Source: Candidatus Nanopelagicales bacterium
GTDB taxonomy: Bacteria > Actinomycetota > Actinomycetes > S36-B12
DNA: 48,080 nucleotides
Direction: 5' to 3'
Assembly: GCA_030836325.1 (NCBI GenBank)
Contig: JAURQC010000123.1
Coordinates: 1 to 48,080, forward strand
In this document: positions 35,917-43,561 of the stretch, in pieces
How positions within the stretch are numbered: the stretch's first letter is position 1
Layout of the letters: each line of letters opens with the position of its first letter
Position numbers and translations under genes: made by a program
The notes under the pieces: model-generated
The model's input: the letters and a program-made list of their open reading frames with translations, nothing else
Databases searched by the model: none
What the model was told of the DNA's origin: nothing

Positions 35917-35990
35917 GCGGGTGTAGCTCAATGGTAGAGCCCCAGCCTTCCAAGCTGGTTGTGCGAGTTCGATTCTCGTCACCCGCTCCA
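35917..35990 (+). tRNA. tRNA-Gly (anticodon TCC)
   Basis: Cloverleaf: acceptor GCGGGTG/CACCCGC, D-arm GCTC/GAGC with AATGGTA loop, anticodon arm CCAGC/GCTGG with loop CTTCCAA, T-arm GCGAG/CTCGT with TTCGATT, discriminator T and encoded CCA (35988-35990). It starts 16 bases after the DUF1801 stop. Confidence 0.97.
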
Positions 35991-36074
35991 CTCCTGACTG
36001 AACGACGCCTCTTTGGCCGTACACCCCGCCGGTGATGACGTGCCGCAATCGGCATCCCGTGTTCTCATGTAGCC

Positions 36075-36815
36075 ATGGAGGAGTCAACGGCGACGCAATC
36101 GACGACTCAGCCGACGACCAAACGCCGAGGTTCGCCCGTCGGCAGGAGAGTCGTCCTGGGCATGCTGGGCGTTGGCGCGGTGGGCGTCATCTTCGGCCGC
36201 CAGGCACAACAGGCGGTGACCAGCACTGTGGCCGCCACGGTTCCAGGTCTGGGAAGCGTGGTGCCCGCAGCAGGTGGTTTCCGCATTTACACAGTTACCG
36301 GCGGCTACCCCGAGATGGATCCGGCCGACTATCGGCTCGACGTAACAGGCAACGTCACCACTCCCCTGTCTTTGTCGATGCAGGATCTCGCTGATCTTCC
36401 GCAGACTCAGATGACCAAGGATTTCCAGTGCGTGACCGGGTGGCGGGTGGACGATGTCCCTTGGTCGGGCGTCCTGCTCAGTGACGTCCTGGCTGCCGCA
36501 GGCGCGACGCTGACCAGTTCGGCCTTGCGTTTCTTCTCCTTCGACGGCGAGTACACCGAATCGCTCACCATGGAGCAAGGTCTTCGAGACGACGTCCTCG
36601 TTGCGTCTTCGATGTACGGCAAGCCGATCACCCGCGAGCACGGAGGACCGGTGCGCCTGTACGTCGCGCCGATGTACGGCTATAAGTCACTGAAATGGAT
36701 GTCTGGCATCGAGGTAGTCGACGAGGTCATTCCCGGCTACTGGGAAGTTCGCGGCTACGACATCGACGCCTGGGTGGGAGCGTCCAATGGACGCAACGAC
36801 GAGCCCATCGCCTAG
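36075..36815 (+). CDS. Tat-exported molybdopterin-dependent oxidoreductase (sulfite-oxidase/MsrP-like)
   Basis: A 246-residue periplasmic-type enzyme with a pterin-Mo cofactor. A twin-arginine signal is visible: RR at 24-25 in PVGRRVVLGMLGVGAVGVIF. The catalytic cysteine that ligates Mo is C119 in KDFQCVTGWRVDDVPWSGVLL. YGKPITREHGGPVRLYVAPMYGYKSLKWMSGIEV is the conserved C-terminal cofactor-binding region. The following gene encodes a four-histidine cytochrome b and overlaps it by 29 bases, so electrons are probably exchanged through the membrane partner, as in MsrPQ-like systems. The substrate (protein methionine sulfoxide, sulfite or another) cannot be read from sequence. Confidence 0.9.
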   Translation: MEESTATQSTTQPTTKRRGSPVGRRVVLGMLGVGAVGVIFGRQAQQAVTSTVAATVPGLGSVVPAAGGFRIYTVTGGYPEMDPADYRLDVTGNVTTPLSLSMQDLADLPQTQMTKDFQCVTGWRVDDVPWSGVLLSDVLAAAGATLTSSALRFFSFDGEYTESLTMEQGLRDDVLVASSMYGKPITREHGGPVRLYVAPMYGYKSLKWMSGIEVVDEVIPGYWEVRGYDIDAWVGASNGRNDEPIA

Positions 36816-37419
36816 CGCTCGGCTCCTGCGCTTTTCCCGCGCAGAGCGCTGGGTGCACCGCAGCATCGCGGTCTTGATGGTCGCCCTCATCGCAACCGGT
36901 GCCGCGCTTTACTTTCCCGACATCAGCGTTCTGGTCGGCAACCGCCCACTGATCAGCGACATCCATTGGATCGCTGGTTTCGCCCTTCCTGTCCCGCTGA
37001 TCCTCGCCCTGGCATCCAAGGCGTTTCGTAAGGATTCCGATGAGCTAAATCGCTTCACCTCGTCAGACTGGAAGTGGTTGAGATCGCCTGATCGACGATC
37101 CGGTCGAATACCTATTGGAAAGTTCAATGCCGGTCAAAAACTCAACGCGGCTTTCAGCCTCGGCTCCATCATCATTATGTTGGCGACCGGCTCGATCATG
37201 TTCTTCAGTTCGTTGTTTCCCGATGACATTCGCACGGGGGCCACATTCGTACACGATTGGTTGACGCTTCTCATTGTCGTCGTTGTTGCCGGTCACACAT
37301 ATATGGCAATGAAGGATTCCGAAGCTCGCGTAGGGATGCGAACCGGGTACGTCTCGCAACAGTGGGCCGCCCGAGAGCATGATCAATGGGCTAAGCAGGC
37401 GCACAACACCGATGTGTGA
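36787..37419 (+). CDS. Cytochrome b/b6 domain membrane protein, partner of the molybdo-enzyme
   Basis: A 210-residue integral membrane protein of the cytochrome b561/FdhI class. Four membrane helices are visible with histidines H24 (RWVHRS), H60 (ISDIHW), H156 (FVHDWL) and H170 (VAGHTYMA), enough to bind two haem b groups. Loops and C-terminus are charged, ending QAHNTDV. It would pass electrons between the quinone pool and the exported molybdo-enzyme encoded immediately upstream. Start ATG 36787 lies inside the upstream gene (29-base overlap), giving tight coupling. Confidence 0.88.
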   Translation: MDATTSPSPSARLLRFSRAERWVHRSIAVLMVALIATGAALYFPDISVLVGNRPLISDIHWIAGFALPVPLILALASKAFRKDSDELNRFTSSDWKWLRSPDRRSGRIPIGKFNAGQKLNAAFSLGSIIIMLATGSIMFFSSLFPDDIRTGATFVHDWLTLLIVVVVAGHTYMAMKDSEARVGMRTGYVSQQWAAREHDQWAKQAHNTDV

Positions 37420-37462
37420 GAGCGAAGGATTGTCGGCGCGCTGGCCGTAAAGCGCTAGGCGG

Positions 37463-38047
37463 TTACGCGCCCAGCCAGAAGTCCATCCATCGAATAAAGA
37501 TCAACGCCAGTACCACGAGATACGTCGCTCCAACCAGAATCCAGCGCAGTGAGGCGACCGTTTGGGCAACGGCACCAGGTCCCGCTCTTCCACTGAGGCG
37601 ACCAGCCGCCGCGTTGTCCGCGGTGACGAGCCAGAAGATCGGAATGGTCGCGGCCCAGGCCACCATGCACCACGGACAAAGCGCGCCGATGACGTACAGG
37701 CTTTGGGTGATCAACCAGATGACGAAGCCAAATCCGAACAGGGCCCCGAGGTTGAGTCCGATCCACACCCAGCGCGGCAATTCCACCTTGGACGCAAGCA
37801 GGACACCCATGGAGATAACGACGCTGTACCCGATGAGACCCATGATGGGGTTGGGGAATCCGAAAGCCGACGCTTGGTCGGTGACGATAATCGATCCGCA
37901 GGACAAGACGGGGTTGATGTCGCATCCAGGGATGTAGTTCGGATCCGCGACTATCGCGAACTTCTCCAAGGTGAGTTCGAATGCGGCCAGCAGGCCGAAG
38001 AAGCCACCGAGGATCAAGATCCAGGGTGTGGTCCGGTACGCGCTCAC
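37463..38047 (-). CDS. Vitamin K epoxide reductase family protein (VKOR)
   Basis: A 194-residue membrane protein with five hydrophobic segments, a disulfide-generating enzyme that reduces quinone while re-oxidising extracytoplasmic thiol oxidoreductases. Cysteines seen: the loop pair C42 and C50 (GCDINPVLSC) and the active-site C124-PWC127. Some homologues are fused to a thioredoxin domain; this one ends after the fifth helix. No DsbA-like exported partner is adjacent. The start GTG at 38047 overlaps the upstream aminotransferase stop by four bases (GTGA). Confidence 0.92.
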   Translation of the reverse strand: MSAYRTTPWILILGGFFGLLAAFELTLEKFAIVADPNYIPGCDINPVLSCGSIIVTDQASAFGFPNPIMGLIGYSVVISMGVLLASKVELPRWVWIGLNLGALFGFGFVIWLITQSLYVIGALCPWCMVAWAATIPIFWLVTADNAAAGRLSGRAGPGAVAQTVASLRWILVGATYLVVLALIFIRWMDFWLGA

Positions 38048-39258
38048 GCGGTGACAATATCTCGCAATGCTGCGATCAGCCGATCGACGTCTTCGTCATT
38101 CGTATAGGGAGCAAGCCCAGCTCGAATGGCACCGGTAGCGCCAAGACCAAGTGAGCGGCACGGCTCGTATGCATAAAAGGAGCCGGCCGGTGCGTTGATG
38201 GACCGGCCGGCAAGAGCCTTGGCAACGTCGGCACTTGCGTAGCCCTCGAAGGCAAAGAACTCGGTCGGGGTCCGAGACGGCGCATTCCCAAAGATTGTGA
38301 TCCCAGGCAGCGACTCGAGTCCGGATCGCAGGCGAGCGTGCAGCCGATCCTCATGGTCGGCAAGAGCGGTCAGCGAGCGTTCGAGCCGATCGCGTCGGCT
38401 CATCGATGCTTCGTTTCCGGGTATCAGATCCGCGAGAACATCGACGGCAGCAACGACGCCGGCGAGCAATTCGTAGGGCAGCGTCCCCAACTCGAACCTC
38501 TCGGGAACTTGCTCGGTACTCGGGGCGAGCTTGTCCGGATGCATCGATTCCCACAGGGCTGGCGACGCGGCGGCGATCCCCAGGTGCGGGCCGAGAAACT
38601 TGTAGGCCGAACATGCATAGAAGTCGGCACCGATCGCTTCGACGTCGATAGGCGTGTGTGCGGTCAGGTGCACACCATCGACGAAGAACAACGCATCAGC
38701 TGCGTGCGCGGCATCGGCGATGGCACGCAGATCGGGGCGCGTGCCAAGGACGTTCGACGCACCGGTAACAGCAACCAATCGGGTGTTATCCGTGATCGCA
38801 TCGATGACCGTCGACGCGGGCAACTCACCGTTCGCGGGGTCAAATCGAGCCCAGGCCACCTCTGCACCAGCTCGTTCGGCATACGTAACCCACGGTCGGA
38901 CATTCGCGTCGTGGTCGAGATCGGTGACCACGATTCGGTCATCTGGTCCCCAATCAAAGGCCAGCGTGCGCGCCACCATGAACGTCGCCTCGGTCATGCT
39001 CCGACCAAACACAACTCCGGACGGATCACAAGCCAGCAGATCAGCAACTGCCGCTCGCGAGGATTGAACGATCTCCTCGGCATTGCGCTCGGATTCGGTC
39101 AATGCTCCTCTGTTGGACAACGGTGCCGTCAATGCTGCCTGCATCGCATCTGCAACGAAGTCCGGCGTCTGCGTACCGCCCGGACCATCGAAGAAGGCGA
39201 CACCGGAAGACAGCGCAGGCATCCGCGCTCTTAACCGCTCGACGTCGAAGGCGCTCAC
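38044..39258 (-). CDS. Class V aminotransferase / cysteine-desulfurase-like protein (TIGR01976 type)
   Basis: A 404-residue PLP-dependent enzyme. Seen: VAFFDGPGGTQTPDFVADAM at the N-terminus, FGRSMTEATFMVARTLA, the PLP-contacting FFVDGVHLTAHTPIDVEAIGADFYACSAYKFLGPHLG with the Schiff-base lysine in SAYK, and TPTEFFAFEGYASADVAKAL. This fits cysteine-desulfurase-like proteins distinct from IscS/SufS; no SufBCD or IscU gene is near. Reaction unknown, perhaps sulfur release or kynureninase-like cleavage. The GTG start at 39258 overlaps the upstream methyltransferase stop (GTGA), and the 3' end overlaps VKOR likewise; I preferred it to the upstream start at 39279. Confidence 0.85.
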   Translation of the reverse strand: MSAFDVERLRARMPALSSGVAFFDGPGGTQTPDFVADAMQAALTAPLSNRGALTESERNAEEIVQSSRAAVADLLACDPSGVVFGRSMTEATFMVARTLAFDWGPDDRIVVTDLDHDANVRPWVTYAERAGAEVAWARFDPANGELPASTVIDAITDNTRLVAVTGASNVLGTRPDLRAIADAAHAADALFFVDGVHLTAHTPIDVEAIGADFYACSAYKFLGPHLGIAAASPALWESMHPDKLAPSTEQVPERFELGTLPYELLAGVVAAVDVLADLIPGNEASMSRRDRLERSLTALADHEDRLHARLRSGLESLPGITIFGNAPSRTPTEFFAFEGYASADVAKALAGRSINAPAGSFYAYEPCRSLGLGATGAIRAGLAPYTNDEDVDRLIAALRDIVTA

Positions 39259-40058
39259 ACGTCCCACCACAGGGTGCATACCTCACGGGGCTTGGCGTCC
39301 TGTTGCTCAATTAATGCCGCAGCAACCTCCGCGTCGCGATCCTCGTTTAGACACAGACGCATCCGCGCGAAGCGAATGCGTTCCTCGTCCGGCATATCTA
39401 CGCGCCGGCCCCACGTCTCGTCGATCCATACGTCAAGATGCGCATCGAAACCCATCGCCTTCGCTATGTCAGCGAGTTGATAGCCGGTGGGCACCGTTGG
39501 TCGATCAAGATCCCAGAACTTCTTCCACAGCGGGTTCATATTGCTCATCGGGTGAGTCATCGGAAGCTCCAGAACCACCCGATGCGTCGCGTGATCGTTC
39601 AAGGCCTGCAGGAAGGGAACGATCGAACCAACGTTGAATGCAACGTGGTGGCAGACGACCACATCAGCGACAGGTACGTCGTTGGCCACGTCCGGCCACT
39701 GACCGAGGAATTCGCGATGGGCGACTCCGCGTTCCGACGCAGCTTGGGCATAAGCGTCCAACATGCCTTGCAGGTGGTCCACCGCGATCACTTCTCCGGC
39801 CGGAGGGGTGAGCGCGAAGGACGCTCGGCCACCGCCGGAACCGATATCCAACACTGTTCCGCCGTCGAGAAGGACCTCGCGGGCACGTTGATGCGAGAGA
39901 GACTCGGTAATTTCACCCTCGACGGTGAACATCGCGACTGGATGCACCCACGGTGCTTCGGAAGCCTGATCGAGAATGTGTTGCGGGATAGCCCACGACT
40001 CAAGATCGCGTTGCCATTGATCGGAAAGCGCCGTCAAATCCCGGGAATCGTCAGCCAC
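39255..40058 (-). CDS. Class I SAM-dependent methyltransferase
   Basis: A 267-residue methyltransferase. The SAM-binding motif I is TVLDIGSGGGRASFAL, followed by EVIAVDHLQGMLDAYA with the acidic residue for ribose binding, and a later ADVVVCHHVAFNV segment (motif IV). The C-terminal half has WWDV at the end and is charged. Target unknown. The GTG at 40058 is chosen because TAGCGT lies seven bases upstream and the region further upstream is not conserved in character. First gene of a three-gene overlapping operon with the aminotransferase and VKOR; how these would work together is not clear. Confidence 0.85.
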   Translation of the reverse strand: MADDSRDLTALSDQWQRDLESWAIPQHILDQASEAPWVHPVAMFTVEGEITESLSHQRAREVLLDGGTVLDIGSGGGRASFALTPPAGEVIAVDHLQGMLDAYAQAASERGVAHREFLGQWPDVANDVPVADVVVCHHVAFNVGSIVPFLQALNDHATHRVVLELPMTHPMSNMNPLWKKFWDLDRPTVPTGYQLADIAKAMGFDAHLDVWIDETWGRRVDMPDEERIRFARMRLCLNEDRDAEVAAALIEQQDAKPREVCTLWWDV

Positions 40059-40065
40059 GGGAAAG

Positions 40066-40071
40066 ACGCTA
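40066..40071 (-). promoter_or_regulatory. Candidate -10 hexamer (TAGCGT) of the methyltransferase operon
   Basis: TAGCGT on the reverse strand ends seven bases before the GTG at 40058. No Shine-Dalgarno site is visible, so a leaderless transcript is likely. Confidence 0.5.
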
Positions 40072-40123
40072 GCCGAGCAGCGGCGTCGACGTAGCGTCGG
40101 CAAGGAAGTTTGGGACCCGCGAC

Positions 40124-40129
40124 TATCGT
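40124..40129 (+). promoter_or_regulatory. Candidate -10 hexamer (TATCGT) of the DUF3159 gene
   Basis: TATCGT ends six bases before the GTG at 40136. This is the divergent promoter to the methyltransferase operon. Confidence 0.5.
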
Positions 40130-40135
40130 GCGGGG

Positions 40136-40819
40136 GTGCCCATGACGTCCCCCGAGGATCGAGCCCCGCTAGCCACACTCATCGGTGGGCCACGAGGTGC
40201 GCTCGAGAGCATCCTCCCGCCGATCGTGTTCGTGGCGGTCTACGTCGGACTCTCCAACAGCAGTCCCGACGCCCTCACGTGGGCAATCGTTTCGTCCTTG
40301 GTCCTAGCAGTGATCTTCGGTATCTGGCGGTTGGCTGAGCGCAAGCGCCCGACCCGAGTAGTTGGAGCCGTTGTTGTCGTCGCACTTGGCGCCTACGTCG
40401 CAGCTCGCACGGGAAGCGCGGCTGCCTTCTTTTGGCCGCGGGTACTCCTGAACGTCTTATCGGCCCTCGCCTTTGTCATTGGAAACTTTGTTCGCTGGCC
40501 GCTACTCGGTGTAATCGTGGGGCCGATCGTCGGGACGGGCATGCGGTGGCGAAAGGATCCGGTCCTGGTTCGGGCTTACTCGCGCGGATCGTGGCTTTGG
40601 GTGCTCCTCAACCTCGTTCGCGCAGCAGTCCTGTTCCCCCTGATCGCTAGCGATGCGCTCTGGGGCCTGGCCGCATCCGGCGCCTTCTTCTACCTGCTCG
40701 TCATCGCGACGGTGCTGGGGTCATGGGTCATCGTCAAGCGCGCGATTCCCGCGGATCACCCGGGCATCCGCTCACCGCAGATCCCCGGTCAAGAACAGGT
40801 CGACGCAGCCCGGGACTAG
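40136..40819 (+). CDS. DUF3159 membrane protein
   Basis: A 227-residue protein with about six membrane helices: ILPPIVFVAVYVGLSN, WAIVSSLVLAVIFGIW, VVGAVVVVALGAYVAAR, LLNVLSALAFVIGNF, WVLLNLVRAAVLFPLI and SGAFFYLLVIATVLGSWVIV. The GGPRGALESILPPIVF start, RxxER after helix two and WRKDPVLVRAY in a loop are typical of DUF3159 of actinobacteria. Function unknown. The GTG start is supported by the -10-like element six bases upstream; an ATG two codons later is possible. Confidence 0.85.
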   Translation: MPMTSPEDRAPLATLIGGPRGALESILPPIVFVAVYVGLSNSSPDALTWAIVSSLVLAVIFGIWRLAERKRPTRVVGAVVVVALGAYVAARTGSAAAFFWPRVLLNVLSALAFVIGNFVRWPLLGVIVGPIVGTGMRWRKDPVLVRAYSRGSWLWVLLNLVRAAVLFPLIASDALWGLAASGAFFYLLVIATVLGSWVIVKRAIPADHPGIRSPQIPGQEQVDAARD

Positions 40820-40822
40820 GCG

Positions 40823-40828
40823 TACGTT
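40823..40828 (+). promoter_or_regulatory. Candidate -10 hexamer (TACGTT) of the 59-residue gene
   Basis: TACGTT ends six bases before the GTG at 40835 and overlaps no Shine-Dalgarno site. The spacing is the same as at the other leaderless-looking starts. Confidence 0.5.
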
Positions 40829-40834
40829 GGCGAC

Positions 40835-41014
40835 GTGGAGTTCGAAACATTCACGGTGGCCATACCCATCAGTTCGAGTTTCACACGACACGTCGAATTG
40901 AAAGCTCCAACTGAACAGGCGGCCTTACTCCTAGCTCGCGAACACGCTCTGGACACCGGGGTGCTGATGAGCGGGGAACCGTGGATCGTGAAGCGGCCCG
41001 ATCACTCCGGCTGA
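40835..41014 (+). CDS. 59-residue conserved-looking hypothetical protein
   Basis: A short gene. It reads VEFETFTVAIPISSSFTRHV at the start and ends with the motif VLMSGEPWIVKRPDHSG. The middle holds a helix EQAALLLAREHALDTG. No domain is recognised. Support: a TANNNT element six bases upstream, no competing larger frame, and codon use like neighbours. The end overlaps the 3' end of the nei gene on the other strand by 13 bases. Could be a small soluble regulator or antitoxin-like protein, but there is no evidence for either. Confidence 0.6.
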   Translation: MEFETFTVAIPISSSFTRHVELKAPTEQAALLLAREHALDTGVLMSGEPWIVKRPDHSG

Positions 41015-41805
41015 CAGCCGGGGCACCAATAGAGCTTGCGGGCCCCCATCTCAGCCATCTGAACTTCCGCCGCGCACAGGTGACACTCCTGACCAGCGCG
41101 GCGGTACACGTAAACCTCACCTCCGTGCCGATCCTCACGCGGACGACGTCCCATGATTTCGGGCAAGTGTTCTGGGCGAACCGTGTCGATCCGACCGCGC
41201 TTAGTGCCCTGCGCCATAAGCAGGACGAGGTCCTCCCAGATCGCGTCGAACTCATTGCGGCTCACCTGCTTACCGGGCCGGTACGGAGAGATGTTGTGTC
41301 GAAACAAAACCTCCGCTCGATAAATGTTCCCCACCCCTGCGAAAACCTTCTGATCCATTAACAAAGCGCCGATTGGGGCACTGCTGCGCTCGACTCGGTG
41401 CCACGCCGGAGTCGGATCCGACTTCTTGATCGGGTCCGGACCGATTCGCGAGACAGCAGCCTGCTTCGCGTCCTCGTCGAGGAGTTCGCAGACGGTTGGG
41501 CCGCGTAACTCTGCGTATCCATCGTCACTTTGGAGCCGGAGACGTATCTGTCCGCGCGGTTCGGGTGCCTGCCCTTTAGTGATGCGCCACTTGCCGAACA
41601 GGCCCAAATGGATGTGCACCCAGAGGTCTTCGAAGCGCAGAAACAAGTGCTTTCCGTGCGCCTCAACCTTGTCCAACACCCGACCGTCAATTCTCTTGGC
41701 GTCAGCCGCAAAGCGACCCTGGGGGCTGTCCACACGAATGACGCTCCCCCGAAAAAGGGAACGGAGCCGACGAGCCTGGTTATGTACGACGTTGCCTTCA
41801 GGCAC
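41002..41805 (-). CDS. nei: Nei-family DNA glycosylase/AP lyase (endonuclease VIII-like)
   Basis: Base-excision repair enzyme removing oxidised bases. About 267 residues. The N-terminus after the GTG start is PEGNVVHNQARRL: catalytic Pro2-Glu3 of the Nei type (Fpg reads PELPEVE). The H2TH region is GALLMDQKVFAGVGNIYRAEVLFRHNISPYRPG. The C-terminal zinc finger has CHLCAAEV...WCPGC, four cysteines. YVYRRAGQECHLC matches the mycobacterial Nei encoded next to Rv2466c. GTG 41805 is preferred because it supplies the required N-terminal proline after methionine removal; it overlaps the threonine-aldolase-like gene by 8 bases with GAGGAG upstream. Confidence 0.95.
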   Translation of the reverse strand: MPEGNVVHNQARRLRSLFRGSVIRVDSPQGRFAADAKRIDGRVLDKVEAHGKHLFLRFEDLWVHIHLGLFGKWRITKGQAPEPRGQIRLRLQSDDGYAELRGPTVCELLDEDAKQAAVSRIGPDPIKKSDPTPAWHRVERSSAPIGALLMDQKVFAGVGNIYRAEVLFRHNISPYRPGKQVSRNEFDAIWEDLVLLMAQGTKRGRIDTVRPEHLPEIMGRRPREDRHGGEVYVYRRAGQECHLCAAEVQMAEMGARKLYWCPGCQPE

Positions 41806-42856
41806 CGGAGGAGATCTCCTCCCGCACCGCGGCCACAAAGTCGTCAACGTCGGTCTCGGTTGTGTCCCATGCGCACATCCAACGGACCTCGCCACTCACC
41901 TGATCCCAGGTGTAAAAGTGGAAGCGGTCCTGGAGCCTGGCGGTCACCTCAGCCGGAAGTACGACGAACACCGCATTGGCGTCCACCGATTGGGTGATGG
42001 TTACATTCGGGAGATCCGCGACACCGTCACGAAGCCGGGCCGCCATCGAATTTGCGTGCCGAGCGCTGCGCAACCACAGGTCATCTGTCAGCAGAGCAAC
42101 GAACTGCGCACTCAAGAAACGCATCTTGCTAGCGAGCTGCATCGACGTCTTGCGAAGGAAGTCGACTCCTTGCACACGCTCAGGATTGAGCACGACCACC
42201 GACTCCGCCAGCATCGCACCATTCTTAGTCAGCCCGAAGGAGACGAGATCCACGCCGGCATCCGAAGTAAATGCTGAGACAGGGACTCCGAGCGACGCCG
42301 TCGCGTTCGAAAGGCGCGCTCCGTCCATGTGCAAGGCAAGCCCGTTCGCATGTGCCACCTTGGCTAGTGCAGCAACTTCGTCGGGCGAGTAGACCGTTCC
42401 CATCTCACTTGACTGAGTAATGCTCACCGCCCCTGGCTGCGCGCGATGAACGAAGTCCATGTCGAAGCATTGGCCCTGGACATCGTCAGGACGGAGCTTT
42501 CCGTCAGCGGTCGGCACCGTCCAAAGCTTGATGCCCGCGACGGATTCCGGTGCCCCACCTTCATCAGCATGGATGTGAGCGGTGCTCGAACAGACAACCG
42601 ACTGCCAGCGCTGGATTGCCGATTGCAGGGCAACGACGTTGGCGCCCGTTCCGTTGAAGACCGGCAGGAACTCAGCCCCGCCACCGAAGTGCTCGCGGAC
42701 GAGATCCCGAGCTAGCGAAGTGACCTCGTCATCGCCGTAGGCAGATTGATGGCCGACGTTGACCGCGGCCAACGCCTCGAGGACCTCAGTATGGACTCCC
42801 GCGTAGTTGTCACTGGCGAAACCGCGCCATGGCTGTTCGATGGCCTTGTCGATCAT
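41798..42856 (-). CDS. Threonine-aldolase-like PLP enzyme (beta-eliminating lyase family)
   Basis: A 352-residue fold-type I PLP enzyme resembling low-specificity L-threonine aldolase, which splits threonine or allo-threonine to glycine and acetaldehyde. Seen: FASDNYAGVHTEVLEALAAVNVGHQSAYGDDEVT at the N-terminus, LPVFNGTGANVVAL, HIHADEGGAPE, LALHMDGARLSNATASLG with the PLP-binding aspartate, and the Schiff-base lysine in VSFGLTKNGAML. The product also differs from true cysteine desulfurases. It lies 15 bases after the Rv2466c-like gene and overlaps nei, so the three form an operon. Confidence 0.9.
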   Translation of the reverse strand: MIDKAIEQPWRGFASDNYAGVHTEVLEALAAVNVGHQSAYGDDEVTSLARDLVREHFGGGAEFLPVFNGTGANVVALQSAIQRWQSVVCSSTAHIHADEGGAPESVAGIKLWTVPTADGKLRPDDVQGQCFDMDFVHRAQPGAVSITQSSEMGTVYSPDEVAALAKVAHANGLALHMDGARLSNATASLGVPVSAFTSDAGVDLVSFGLTKNGAMLAESVVVLNPERVQGVDFLRKTSMQLASKMRFLSAQFVALLTDDLWLRSARHANSMAARLRDGVADLPNVTITQSVDANAVFVVLPAEVTARLQDRFHFYTWDQVSGEVRWMCAWDTTETDVDDFVAAVREEISSGA

Positions 42857-42871
42857 GTCGGGGAGTATTCC

Positions 42872-43492
42872 TTAGTCGAACTGCGGTTCGACATCCCTCG
42901 TCCGCTTGATCTCGTAGAAGCCCTGCGTCTGAACCATCGTCACGAACGCATCCCAAAGCCGCGCTGCGTCCTCTCCCAGCGGAGCGGGTGTCACGATCGG
43001 TCCGAATAGTCCCACCTCGCCACCTGTACGGTCCGGAATCGCAACGATCGGGGTGCCGACGTCAGAACCCACGAGGGCTAGACCCTCATCGTGACTGGCA
43101 CGTAGAGCCTCGTCCAACCCGGAGTCCGATGCTGCCTCGGCTAGCGAAGACGGCAGTGCGCACTCCGCCACCGACTCCTCGATCACCGTGGCGTAGTCGG
43201 TCCGACTTTGCAGATGTAGACGGGTACCCAAAGCGGTGTAGAGATCCCCGACGATGGTCGGACGCTCAGATGAGAACTGTTGCTCAGCAGCGATACACAC
43301 CCGAACCGGACCCCACGCTGCGGCCATTGCCTCTGCGTACTGCGGCGGGACCTCCTTGCCCTCGTTCAAGATCGCCAAGCTCATGACTTTCCAGGTGACC
43401 TGGACGTCGCGCAGACCTTCGACCTCGACCATCCAACGGGACGTGATCCAGGCCCACGGACACAGCGGATCGAACCAAAAACGTGCCTCCAT
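42872..43492 (-). CDS. Mycothiol-dependent nitroreductase-like protein (Rv2466c family), CPWA variant
   Basis: A 206-residue DsbA-fold thiol oxidoreductase. It matches Rv2466c of M. tuberculosis across its length: ARFWFDPLCPWAWITSRWM, the VMSLAILNEGKEVPPQYAEAM segment, AAAWGPVRVCIAAEQ, GSDVGTPIVAI and the terminal FYEIKRTRDVEPQFD. The known enzyme uses mycothiol and a CPWC site. Here the site is C11-P-W-A14, so the resolving cysteine is missing and a monothiol mechanism is expected. The ATG 43492 is preferred: TACGTT lies seven bases upstream and the longer frame to 44257 runs antisense to pepN. Divergent from pepN, as in Mycobacterium. Confidence 0.92.
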   Translation of the reverse strand: MEARFWFDPLCPWAWITSRWMVEVEGLRDVQVTWKVMSLAILNEGKEVPPQYAEAMAAAWGPVRVCIAAEQQFSSERPTIVGDLYTALGTRLHLQSRTDYATVIEESVAECALPSSLAEAASDSGLDEALRASHDEGLALVGSDVGTPIVAIPDRTGGEVGLFGPIVTPAPLGEDAARLWDAFVTMVQTQGFYEIKRTRDVEPQFD

Positions 43493-43499
43493 GCGCGCC

Positions 43500-43505
43500 A
43501 ACGTA
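43500..43505 (-). promoter_or_regulatory. Candidate -10 hexamer (TACGTT) of the Rv2466c-like gene
   Basis: TACGTT on the reverse strand ends seven bases before ATG 43492; no Shine-Dalgarno site is seen. Confidence 0.45.
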
Positions 43506-43549
43506 GTGCACGCAAGGTCGGCCAAAAAGCGAGCAAGGAGCCGAGGTGA

Positions 43550-43555
43550 CAGGAT
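43550..43555 (+). promoter_or_regulatory. Candidate -10 hexamer (CAGGAT) of pepN
   Basis: CAGGAT ends six bases before ATG 43562. The first base deviates from TANNNT. GAGGTGA lies further upstream but too far for a normal Shine-Dalgarno site, so a leaderless start is possible. Confidence 0.3.
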
Positions 43556-43561
43556 CGGATC

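Noticed and set aside
37420..37462. Possible terminator between the cytochrome b and VKOR genes
   Set aside because: GC-rich arms do not nest into one stable hairpin.
38044..39258. IscS/SufS cysteine desulfurase
   Set aside because: Sequence motifs fit the cysteine-desulfurase-like group and no Fe-S assembly partners are adjacent.
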